From: Tabrizicola thermarum
GTDB taxonomy: Bacteria > Pseudomonadota > Alphaproteobacteria > Rhodobacterales > Rhodobacteraceae
DNA: 64,000 bases
Direction of reading: 5' to 3'
Assembly (NCBI RefSeq): GCF_003574395.1
Contig: NZ_QMJY01000083.1
Coordinates: forward strand, 124,001 to 188,000
The notes below the pieces were generated by a model that was not told the DNA's origin, searched no databases, and was given only the letters and a program-made list of their open reading frames with translations. A program made the position numbers and the translations under genes. This document shows positions 37,500 to 44,789 of the stretch, piece after piece (positions within the stretch are counted from its first letter, which is position 1; every line of letters begins with the position of its first letter).

Positions 37500-38390
37500 A
37501 TGACGCCTGACATCCTTTGCATCGGCTCGGTCCTGTGGGACATCATCGGCCGCTCACCCACCTCGATGCGGCTTGGCTCGGACGTGCCGGGGCGGATCAC
37601 CCGCCTGCCGGGGGGCGTGGCGATGAACATCGCGATGACGCTGCGGCGGTTCGGGATGACCCCTGCCCTTCTGACCGCCATCGGTCGGGACGCCGAGGGC
37701 GATGAACTGGTGGCCGCCTGTGACCGGCTGGGGCTGATGACCGACACGGTCTACCGATCCGAAGACCTGCCGACCGACCGCTACACGGCCATCGAGGGCG
37801 CGAACGGGCTGATCGCCGCCATCGCGGACGCGCATTCGCTGGAGGCAGCGGGCGACAAGATCCTGCGCCCCCTGGCCGATGGCCGTCTGGGAACCGAGAA
37901 AGCACCCTGGGCTGGCCCTATCGCGCTGGACGGCAACCTGACCGAGGGCCTGCTGGCGGAAATCGCCGCCTCGCCGCTGTTTTCCCGCGCCGATCTTCGC
38001 GTCGCCCCGGCCTCGCCCGGCAAGGCGGGGCGGCTGTTGCCCCTGCTGACCCACGCGTCGGCCACGCTGTATGTGAACCTGGAAGAGGCGAACATCCTGG
38101 CCCGCAGCGAAGCGGTGACGGCGGTGGACGCCGCGCGGGCCCTGCTGGACCGCGGTGCCGCCCGGGTTCTGGTGACCGACGGCGGCAAGCCAGCCGCCGA
38201 GGGGCGCCGGGGTGACGGCGTGATCGAAGGGGCCCCGCCGCAGGTGCTGGTGACCCGCGTCACTGGCGCGGGTGATACGTTCATGGCCGCCCATCTGGTC
38301 GCCGAACGGCGCGGGCTGGCCCGGCAAGCGGCGCTGGACGAAGCGCTTCGCGCCGCTGCAACCTATGTTTCCGGAGACATCGGCTCATGA
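37500..38390 (+). CDS. psuK: PfkB-family kinase, probable pseudouridine kinase
   Basis: 296 aa ribokinase fold. ILCIGSVLWDIIGRS opens the fold, RLPGGVAMNIAMTLRRFG is the first PfkB signature region and VTRVTGAGDTFMAAHLV contains the anion hole and catalytic Asp. The start at 37500 (MTPDILCIGSV) is chosen over the upstream ATG at 37452. Substrate is inferred from the neighbour: the ATGA overlap with psuG makes a psuK-psuG pair, in which this enzyme phosphorylates pseudouridine and PsuG splits the product to uracil and ribose-5-phosphate. No pseudouridine transporter is adjacent. Confidence 0.85.
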   Translation: MTPDILCIGSVLWDIIGRSPTSMRLGSDVPGRITRLPGGVAMNIAMTLRRFGMTPALLTAIGRDAEGDELVAACDRLGLMTDTVYRSEDLPTDRYTAIEGANGLIAAIADAHSLEAAGDKILRPLADGRLGTEKAPWAGPIALDGNLTEGLLAEIAASPLFSRADLRVAPASPGKAGRLLPLLTHASATLYVNLEEANILARSEAVTAVDAARALLDRGAARVLVTDGGKPAAEGRRGDGVIEGAPPQVLVTRVTGAGDTFMAAHLVAERRGLARQAALDEALRAAATYVSGDIGS

Positions 38391-39301
38391 CGCTGCCCCT
38401 GACCTTTTCGCCCGAAGTGTCGCAAGCGCGCGCCGAGGGCGCCCCGATCGTTGCGTTGGAAAGCACGATCATCACGCATGGCATGCCATTCCCGCAGAAT
38501 GTCGAAACGGCGCGACGGGTGGAAGCCGAAGTCCGGGCGCATGGCGCGGTGCCTGCGACCATTGCAATCATGGATCACCGGATCCACATCGGGCTGACCG
38601 AGGCTCAGCTTGACGGCCTGGGGCAGGCGCAAGGCGTGGCGAAACTGTCGCGCGCCGATCTTGCCGTCTGCCTGGCCACGGGCGGCACGGGCGCGACGAC
38701 GGTGGCCGCGACGATGATCTGTGCGCATCTGGCCGGGATCGGCGTCTTTGCCACCGGAGGGATCGGCGGCGTTCACCGGGGGGCCGAGCGCAGCTTTGAC
38801 ATCTCGGCCGACCTGCGCGAACTGGCCGAGACGCCCGTCACAGTCGTTGCCGCCGGCGCCAAGGCGATCCTCGATCTGCCGAAAACGCTGGAGTATCTCG
38901 AAACCATGGGGGTGCCGGTCATCGCCTTTGGCCAGTGCGAGTTTCCCGCCTTCTGGTCGCGGTCCTCGGGCCTGACGGCGCCCTTGCGGCTGGACAGCGC
39001 GGCCGAGATCGCCGCTGCGCATCTGATGCGCGCCCGGCTGGGTCTGCCCGGAGGTCAGCTGGTCGCCAATCCGATCCCTCCCGAGGTCGAGATCCCGCGG
39101 GAAGAGATCACGCCGCATATCGAGGCGGCCCTGGCCGAGGCCGACGCGCATGGCATCGCCGCCAAGGCGGTCACGCCCTTTCTTTTGCAACGCATCTTCG
39201 AGCTGACGGGCGGGCGGTCGCTGGCGGCGAATATAGAACTGGTCCTGAACAATGCGCGGCTCGGGGCGGCGATTGCCCGGGAACTGGCCAGGCAGGGCTG
39301 A
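38387..39301 (+). CDS. psuG: Pseudouridine-5'-phosphate glycosidase
   Basis: 304 aa. VALESTIITHGMPFPQNVE carries the catalytic glutamate (Glu25) and VVAAGAKAILDLPKTLEYLE the Schiff-base lysine (Lys159); ATGGIGGVHRGAE is the Mn/phosphate-binding loop. All are landmarks of PsuG (indigoidine-synthase-A-like), which breaks the C-C glycosidic bond of pseudouridine 5'-phosphate. The start overlaps psuK by four bases. The pair lets the cell recycle pseudouridine from RNA turnover. Confidence 0.93.
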   Translation: MTLPLTFSPEVSQARAEGAPIVALESTIITHGMPFPQNVETARRVEAEVRAHGAVPATIAIMDHRIHIGLTEAQLDGLGQAQGVAKLSRADLAVCLATGGTGATTVAATMICAHLAGIGVFATGGIGGVHRGAERSFDISADLRELAETPVTVVAAGAKAILDLPKTLEYLETMGVPVIAFGQCEFPAFWSRSSGLTAPLRLDSAAEIAAAHLMRARLGLPGGQLVANPIPPEVEIPREEITPHIEAALAEADAHGIAAKAVTPFLLQRIFELTGGRSLAANIELVLNNARLGAAIARELARQG

Positions 39302-39382
39302 TTTTCCCCCCAAGTTGCCGCGCGCGTCCTTGCGAAGCCGCCGATGGACCCCCTAGATAGACGCCGAAGGGGACATCCACTC

Positions 39383-40066
39383 GTGACCGAACCAAACATT
39401 CCGAGCCGTCGCGGTTTTCTTGCCAGCCTGCGCGCCAGTTTCCTGACGGGCCTTGTCGTCGTGCTGCCGATCGGCCTGACGATCTATTTCGTCTGGGCAG
39501 TGATCGGCTGGATCGATGGATGGATCCTGCCCCTGATCCCGGCCTACTGGCAGCCCGACGCCGTCATGGGCCGCTGGTTCGGCCCGCAGTACGAATTCCC
39601 GGTCCGAGGTGTCGGCGTCCTGGTCTTCCTGGTGGTGACGATCATCGTGGGCTGGCTGGCCAAGGGGCTGATCGGTCGCTCGATCATCCGGTCGGGCGAG
39701 AACCTGGTCGAGCGGATGCCGGTGGTCCGTTCTGTCTACAGCGGCATCAAGCAGGTGGCCGAGACCTTCTTCAACAAGAAGGACAAGAGTTTTGACAAGG
39801 TCGTGCTGGTCGAATTTCCCCGACCGGGCTCCTGGGCGCTTGGCTTCATGTCCACGCAGCCGAAGGGCGAACTGGCCGAGCGGCTTGCGACGATGGGGCC
39901 GGACATGTCGGCGGTCTTCGTGGGTCTGACGCCCTTCACTTCGGGCATGCTCCTGTTCGTGCCGACCAAGGACCTGGTGATGATGGACATGGGCGTCGAC
40001 GACGCGGCCAAGCTGATCGTGTCAGGCGGGCTGGTCTACCCGTTGCCGAAAGATCCGGTGGTCTGA
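39383..40066 (+). CDS. DUF502 family membrane protein
   Basis: 227 aa. Two membrane helices (FLTGLVVVLPIGLTIYFVWAVI and VGVLVFLVVTIIVGWLA) are followed by a conserved cytoplasmic domain with MPVVRSVYSGIKQVAETF and PTTPNPTSG-like PFTSGMLLFVPTKDLVMMDM. Length and layout match DUF502, which has no assigned function. The only suitable start is GTG at 39383, after GGGGA spaced about ten bases. It overlaps the end of the convergent patatin gene by 31 bases. Confidence 0.83.
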   Translation: MTEPNIPSRRGFLASLRASFLTGLVVVLPIGLTIYFVWAVIGWIDGWILPLIPAYWQPDAVMGRWFGPQYEFPVRGVGVLVFLVVTIIVGWLAKGLIGRSIIRSGENLVERMPVVRSVYSGIKQVAETFFNKKDKSFDKVVLVEFPRPGSWALGFMSTQPKGELAERLATMGPDMSAVFVGLTPFTSGMLLFVPTKDLVMMDMGVDDAAKLIVSGGLVYPLPKDPVV

Positions 40067-41076
40067 CGCAGCAGACTGCGCAGGTCGACGCTGCCCTCTT
40101 GCCCGATCTTCGTGCCGCCATCCTGCAGGAACTGCTCTGCCGCCGCCCGACCCGCGGCCTTCAGCCGCTCCAGCAGATAGGGGGTTGGTGCCAGCTTCGA
40201 TTCGGCGGACAGCTCGTTCATCAACCGGTCGTCCGAAATCATGTGGACGTTCACGGCCTTCATCGACCCCCGCTCCATCCGCCCCTCGGCGATCAGGCGG
40301 CGGACGAAGCTGATGGCGCGCAATTCGCCCAGAAGGCTGGCATTGAAGCTGATCTCGTTGATCCGGTTCTGGATCTCCAGTGGCGTGCCGGGGATGTCTT
40401 CGGTCCGCATCGGGTTGATCGACACCACCAGGATATCGTCGGGCAGATCGGGTTCATACAGCGGGAAAAGGGCCGGATTGCCGGAATAGCCACCGTCCCA
40501 ATAGGCCTCGCCGCCGATTTCGACCGTCTGGAACACCGTCGGCAGGCAGGCCGAAGCCAACAGCGCCTCGGGGCCGATGTCCTGCCCCTCGAAAACCTTG
40601 ATCCGGCCGGTCCGCACGTTCGTCGCGCTGACGAATAGCCGGGGGCCTTCCGCCGCGCAGACATGACGGAAGTCCAGATCGCGGACCACCGGCTCCAGCG
40701 GGTTCTGCCAGCTGTTGCCGAAGACATAGGGCGAATAAAGCTGGGCCGCGATGGCCTGGGGCGAGATGGGAAGCAAGGCCGCGCTTGCCGTCTGCCAGAA
40801 CCGCAGCATCGGCAGAAAGGCCTGCATCCAAGGCAACATGCGGAAATCGCCGATTGCGCCGACCTGATCCCAGAGCCGATCCAGCCGCTTGCGCGCGGCC
40901 CCTCTGCCCCCGGCCAGGAGCCCGGCTTTCAGCGCCGCCCCGTTCAGAGCGCCCGCCGAGGTGCCGGAGATCCCGGCAATTTCCAGCGTCTCGTCTTCCA
41001 GAAGGCGGTCCAGCACACCCCAGGTAAAGGCGCCATGGGCACCCCCGCCCTGCAACGCCAGATTGATGCGTCTCAC
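40036..41076 (-). CDS. Patatin-like phospholipase
   Basis: 346 aa. The oxyanion loop is LALQGGGAHGAFTWG (residues 6-20), the nucleophile Ser40 is in GISGTSAGALNG, and the catalytic Asp194 is in AYWDGGYSGNP, a Ser-Asp dyad. The start overlaps the stop of bdhA by four bases. Because 3-hydroxybutyrate dehydrogenase is co-translated with it, a role in polyhydroxybutyrate or its oligomers is a reasonable guess; a phospholipid substrate is equally possible. No signal peptide, so cytoplasmic or granule-associated. Confidence 0.85.
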   Translation of the reverse strand: MRRINLALQGGGAHGAFTWGVLDRLLEDETLEIAGISGTSAGALNGAALKAGLLAGGRGAARKRLDRLWDQVGAIGDFRMLPWMQAFLPMLRFWQTASAALLPISPQAIAAQLYSPYVFGNSWQNPLEPVVRDLDFRHVCAAEGPRLFVSATNVRTGRIKVFEGQDIGPEALLASACLPTVFQTVEIGGEAYWDGGYSGNPALFPLYEPDLPDDILVVSINPMRTEDIPGTPLEIQNRINEISFNASLLGELRAISFVRRLIAEGRMERGSMKAVNVHMISDDRLMNELSAESKLAPTPYLLERLKAAGRAAAEQFLQDGGTKIGQEGSVDLRSLLRQTTGSFGNG

Positions 41077-41846
41077 AGCGCCGTCCAGCCGCCGTCGACG
41101 CTGATCGTCGTGCCGGTCACCTGGTCGGCCGAGGCAGAGCAGAGATAGACCGTCGTGCCGCCGATCTGTTCGACCGTGGCAAACTGCCGGGACGGTTGCC
41201 GGAGAAGCATGACCTCGCGGATCACCGTCTCGCGGTCCATCTTGTGGACCTTCATCTGTTCGGGGATCTGCGCCTCGACCAGGGGGGTCAGCACATAGCC
41301 CGGGCAGATCGCGTTGCAGGTGATCCCCTGCCCGGCAGTTTCAAGAGCGACGGTCTTCGACAGGCCGACGATGCCGTGCTTGGCGGCGACGTAGGCGCTT
41401 TTGTAGGGGCTGGCGGTCAAGCCGTGGGCCGAGGCGATGTTGACCACCCTGCCCCAGCCCTTTGCCCGCATTCCCGGCAGGGCGGCGGCGATGGTGTGAA
41501 AGGCCGAGGTCAGGTTGATCGCCAGAATCGCCTCCCATTTCTCGACCGGAAACTCCTCGATCGGCGCCACGAACTGGATGCCGGCGTTGTTCACCAGGAT
41601 GTCGCAGCCGCCGGCCTTTTCGATCAGCGCGCGGCAGTCGGCCCCCTTGGACATGTCGGCCGCGATATAGCGCGCCGCCACCCCGTGCCGGGCACCAAGA
41701 TCGCGGGCCAGATCATGATCTTCGGGCCGGTCGGTGAAACTGTTCAGAATCACCTCGGCTCCGGCGGCGGCGAGAGCTTCGGCCACACCCAGCCCGATTC
41801 CCGAATTGGACCCGGTGATGATCGCCCGTTTGCCCGAAAGTGTCAT
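41073..41846 (-). CDS. bdhA: 3-hydroxybutyrate dehydrogenase
   Basis: 257 aa short-chain dehydrogenase. NAD-binding TGSNSGIG (residues 11-18), NNAG (86-89), catalytic Ser139, Tyr152 and Lys156 (YVAAK), and the substrate-loop region CPGYVLTPLVEAQIPEQ that is typical of D-3-hydroxybutyrate dehydrogenases. It oxidises 3-hydroxybutyrate to acetoacetate, the step after polyhydroxybutyrate depolymerisation. The frame is open to 41921, but GGAG and homology put the start at 41846. Patatin follows with ATGA overlap. A candidate small RNA ends 74 bases upstream. Confidence 0.88.
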   Translation of the reverse strand: MTLSGKRAIITGSNSGIGLGVAEALAAAGAEVILNSFTDRPEDHDLARDLGARHGVAARYIAADMSKGADCRALIEKAGGCDILVNNAGIQFVAPIEEFPVEKWEAILAINLTSAFHTIAAALPGMRAKGWGRVVNIASAHGLTASPYKSAYVAAKHGIVGLSKTVALETAGQGITCNAICPGYVLTPLVEAQIPEQMKVHKMDRETVIREVMLLRQPSRQFATVEQIGGTTVYLCSASADQVTGTTISVDGGWTAL

Positions 41847-41919
41847 GATCCGCTCCAGATGCTGCACCTGCGAAAGCATGGCATGTCTTGCGGATGAACG
41901 GAAGTCACGGAGCGCAGAC

Positions 41920-41946
41920 AAAAAAACGCCGGCACGAGGCCGGCGT
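41920..41946 (-). terminator. Strong Rho-independent terminator with no protein gene before it
   Basis: On the minus strand, stem ACGCCGGC / GCCGGCGT with a 5-base loop (41946-41926), followed by seven T. It lies upstream of bdhA and the only sequence before it is the candidate small RNA. Confidence 0.85.
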
Positions 41947-41994
41947 CAAGTCTTTGAGGCAGGTTTCATACAGGCAAGAAACCTATCGAGCAGT
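41920..41994 (-). ncRNA. Candidate small RNA of about 75 nt
   Basis: On the minus strand a promoter-like TTGGCC-17-TATAAC (42029-42001) is followed about 7 bases on by a short segment with no start codon in good context, a perfect hairpin AGGTTTC/GAAACCT with a 10-base loop (41984-41961), an AC-rich single-stranded stretch and the T7 terminator. Promoter, body hairpin and terminator in the right order within 110 bases strongly suggest an independent transcript. No known Rhodobacter sRNA was recognised. It lies in the divergent spacer between bdhA and the yejA-like gene. Confidence 0.6.
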
Positions 41995-42000
41995 AAGGTT

Positions 42001-42029
42001 GTTATAGTCCGCTCTCTGCCGATGGCCAA
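42001..42029 (-). promoter_or_regulatory. Promoter of the candidate small RNA
   Basis: TTGGCC (42029-42024), 17-base spacer, TATAAC (42006-42001); four of six and five of six matches to the sigma-70 consensus. No other minus-strand gene start lies near it. Confidence 0.55.
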
Positions 42030-42105
42030 GCTAAAAGTTTGAATTGGCACGATCTCCGTCCTACTCTGCGCGAACACAACCGCAGGGAATGGGGAGCATG
42101 GGGCG

Positions 42106-43926
42106 ATGATGGCGGCACGAGGCACAATTTTGCGCGTGGCCGGGTTGGCGGTGGTGCTGTCGGTCTTTGCGGCAGGCGCATCGGCCGAGCCCAGGCACGG
42201 CATAGCTATGTATGGAGACCCCGCTCTCCCCCCGGATTTTGTGTCTTTGCCGCAAGTGAACCCCGATGCGCCCAAGGGTGGCAGTTTCCGCTGGGGCGAG
42301 GCGGGCAGCTATGACAGCTTCAACCCCTATGTGACCAAGGGACGGCCCGCGGCCGGCATTGCGACCCTGACGGTCGAGACTCTGATGGGGCGGAATTATG
42401 ATGAGCCCTTCTCGCTTTACGGCCTTCTGGCCGAATCGATAGACACCGATGAGGCCCGGTCCTACGTCGAATTCACCCTGCGCCCCGAGGCCCGATTCTC
42501 TGATGGCTCGCCCGTCACGGTGGAGGACGTGATGTGGTCGATGGAGACACTGGGCACCCAGGGCAACCAGCGCTATGCAGCAGCCTGGAAGAAGATCGCC
42601 TCGATGGAAAAGACGGGCGAACGGTCGGTGCGCTTTACCTTCAACACCGAGGACCGCGAACTTCCGCTGATCCTGGGGCTGCGCCCGATCCTGAAGAAGG
42701 CCCAGTGGGAGGGCAAGGACTTCGCCGAGGCGACGATGGAGGTCCCGATCGGCTCGGGTCCCTATGTCCTGTCCGCCTCGGAGCTTGGCGTCCATGCCAC
42801 CTACAGGCGCAACCCGGACTGGTGGGGCAAGGACCTGCCGTTCAACAGGGGCCAGTGGAATTTTGACGAGATCCGCTATGACTACTACGCCAACCCGCAG
42901 GCGATCTTCGAGGCGTTCAAGGCCGGTCAGGTTTCGGCCTACCGCGAGGCCAATGTCTCGAAGTGGCTGTCGTCCTACGATTTCCCGGCGGTGCAGTCCG
43001 GCGACGTCATCAAGGCGGAAATCCCGCATGGCCGCCCATCGGGGATCGAGGGCTTCGTGATGAACACCCGCAGGCCCCTCTTCGCCGACTGGCGTGTCCG
43101 CGAGGCGCTGACCCTGGCCTTCAACTTCGAATTCATCAACCAGACCCTGAACGGCGGGCTGCTGCCCAGGATCCCGTCCTACTTCGGCAACTCATTCCTG
43201 GGGATGGAGCCGGGAACGCCCGCCACGGGACGGGAACTGGAACTTCTGGAGCCGTTCAAGTCCGAACTGCCGCCCGGCGCCATCGAAGGCTATGCGCTTC
43301 CGGTCTCTGACGGGGACCAGGCGAATCGCAAGAACATCCGCGCGGCGGCGGCCCTGCTGGAAGAGGCGGGCTGGACGGTCGGCGCCGACGGAGTGCTGAG
43401 GAATGCCAATGGCGAGCCCTTCACCTTCGAGATCCTGCTCGTCACCGGGCAGGACGAGATGGCCTCGGTCGCAGAGGTCTACATCGAGGCCCTCAAGGCG
43501 CTTGGCATCACCGCGCGGCTGAACAAGATCGACGATGCCCAGTACAAGGAACGCACCAGCGCCTACGACTTCGACATGACCCATTACATCCGGTCGCTGT
43601 CCCTGTCGCCGGGCAATGAGCAACTGCTGTACTGGGGATCTGCGGGCGTGACGGAACCGGGCACGCGCAACTGGATGGGGGTCAACTCTCCTGCCGTCGA
43701 AGCCATGATCGCCGCCATGCTGAAGGCCCCGACCAACGAGGACTTCACCGCCGCGACCAAGGCGCTGGACCGGGTCCTGACCTCGGGGCGCTATGTGATT
43801 CCGATCTGGTATTCGGACGTTTCACGCTTGGCATATTCGGCAAAGCTGAAGTATCCCGAGAGACTGCCACTTTACGGGGACTGGACGGGTTTTCTGCCCG
43901 ACACCTGGTGGTATGAGGCAAAGTAG
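42106..43926 (+). CDS. Family 5 peptide-binding periplasmic protein (YejA-like)
   Basis: 606 aa. Signal peptide MMAARGTILRVAGLAVVLSV then AAGASA; mature protein starts EPRHGIAMYGDPALPPDF, characteristic of YejA rather than OppA. It contains the SBP_bac_5 body (YDSFNPYVTKGRPAAGIAT, LRPEARFSDGSPVTVEDV, NPDWWGKDLPFNRGQWNF). YejA delivers microcin C-like or other peptides to the YejBEF ABC importer, but the permease and ATPase genes are absent here: the next gene is an entericidin. Divergent from bdhA with the candidate small RNA in the spacer. Confidence 0.85.
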   Translation: MMAARGTILRVAGLAVVLSVFAAGASAEPRHGIAMYGDPALPPDFVSLPQVNPDAPKGGSFRWGEAGSYDSFNPYVTKGRPAAGIATLTVETLMGRNYDEPFSLYGLLAESIDTDEARSYVEFTLRPEARFSDGSPVTVEDVMWSMETLGTQGNQRYAAAWKKIASMEKTGERSVRFTFNTEDRELPLILGLRPILKKAQWEGKDFAEATMEVPIGSGPYVLSASELGVHATYRRNPDWWGKDLPFNRGQWNFDEIRYDYYANPQAIFEAFKAGQVSAYREANVSKWLSSYDFPAVQSGDVIKAEIPHGRPSGIEGFVMNTRRPLFADWRVREALTLAFNFEFINQTLNGGLLPRIPSYFGNSFLGMEPGTPATGRELELLEPFKSELPPGAIEGYALPVSDGDQANRKNIRAAAALLEEAGWTVGADGVLRNANGEPFTFEILLVTGQDEMASVAEVYIEALKALGITARLNKIDDAQYKERTSAYDFDMTHYIRSLSLSPGNEQLLYWGSAGVTEPGTRNWMGVNSPAVEAMIAAMLKAPTNEDFTAATKALDRVLTSGRYVIPIWYSDVSRLAYSAKLKYPERLPLYGDWTGFLPDTWWYEAK

Positions 43927-43937
43927 GAGGCAAGAGC

Positions 43938-44051
43938 ATGAAAAGACTGGCAATCCTCGCCCTTCTGGCGGCACTGGCTGGCTGCAACACCATCGCCGGC
44001 GTGGGCGAGGACATTTCGGGCACGGCCCGCACCGTGCGGGACACCTTCTGA
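43938..44051 (+). CDS. Entericidin-like small lipoprotein
   Basis: 37 aa, below usual gene-finder limits. MKRLAILALLAALAGC is a lipoprotein signal with lipobox LAGC; the mature part NTIAGVGEDISGTARTVRD matches the entericidin A/B pattern (GxGxDI). Its AGGAGG ribosome site overlaps the stop codon of the peptide-binding protein gene (TAGGAGG), showing a two-gene operon. Entericidins are antidote/toxin-like lipoproteins in enterobacteria; in alphaproteobacteria they usually occur singly and their role is unclear. Confidence 0.8.
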   Translation: MKRLAILALLAALAGCNTIAGVGEDISGTARTVRDTF

Positions 44052-44101
44052 CCCGGGAGGGACCGATGATCGGGCGGCGGCAGGCGCGATGACCTGCCCG
44101 C

Positions 44102-44725
44102 CTAGGTCAGTGCCGTCACCCAGAGGATCGTCGCGTCCTCTTCCGACAGGCTGACCACGTTGTGCCCCATCGCCGCATCGTAATAGGCGCTGTCGCCCCG
44201 ACGCAGGTCCACCGGTTCGTAGAACTCGGTATAAAGCCGGATGACTCCGGTCAGCACATAAAGGAATTCCTCGCCGTCGTGGCGGACCCAGCCGTCGAAT
44301 TCCTCGAAGGTCCGCGCCCGGATCGTCGCGCGGTAGGGCAGCATTTGCTTCTTGGTCAGGACGCCGGCAAGAAGCTCGTGCTCATAGGTTGCCGTGGCCT
44401 GCGCCTGACCCTCGCCCAGCCGTGTCACCGCCATCCGGCCGTTGACCTGCGCCTTCGAGGGCGGCGTGAAGAGTTGCGGCACCGTGATCGACAACCCGCC
44501 TGCCAGTTTCTTGAGCGCGTCGTAGGTCGGGCTCATCTGCCCGTTCTCGATCTTGGACAGGGTGGAGCGCGCAAGACCCGCCCGGCTTGCCGCCTCTTCC
44601 AGCGTCCAGCCGCGTGACCGGCGCAATTCGCGCACCCGTTCGCCCAGGTTCAGCGGCTCGACATGAGCCTCTCCCCCGGCTTCGCGCGCCACGCGGATCA
44701 TGCTTTTCGGATCGGTCACCTGCAT
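44102..44725 (-). CDS. XRE-family regulator with cupin sensor domain
   Basis: 207 aa. Helix-turn-helix at about residues 28-83 (RVRELRRSRGWTLEEAASRAG, ARSTLSKIENGQMSPTYDAL) and a C-terminal cupin (about 125-205; WVRHDGEEFLYVLTGVIRLYT and DSAYYDAAMGHNVVS). This build is typical of repressors such as PuuR or SutR that sense small acids or amines. It is divergent from the ligase-DsbA-MFS operon with 64 bases between, so it probably controls that operon and itself. Confidence 0.87.
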   Translation of the reverse strand: MQVTDPKSMIRVAREAGGEAHVEPLNLGERVRELRRSRGWTLEEAASRAGLARSTLSKIENGQMSPTYDALKKLAGGLSITVPQLFTPPSKAQVNGRMAVTRLGEGQAQATATYEHELLAGVLTKKQMLPYRATIRARTFEEFDGWVRHDGEEFLYVLTGVIRLYTEFYEPVDLRRGDSAYYDAAMGHNVVSLSEEDATILWVTALT

Positions 44726-44789
44726 GGGCCCCCGATAGTGCAGCCATTCCCCGCTTGCAACTGCCGCGTCGGCTGCCTAGCCCTTCGTC

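Noticed and set aside
44052-44101. Weak hairpin GGCAGG/CCTGCC after the entericidin gene
   Set aside because: Short stem and no T-tract; not reported as a terminator.
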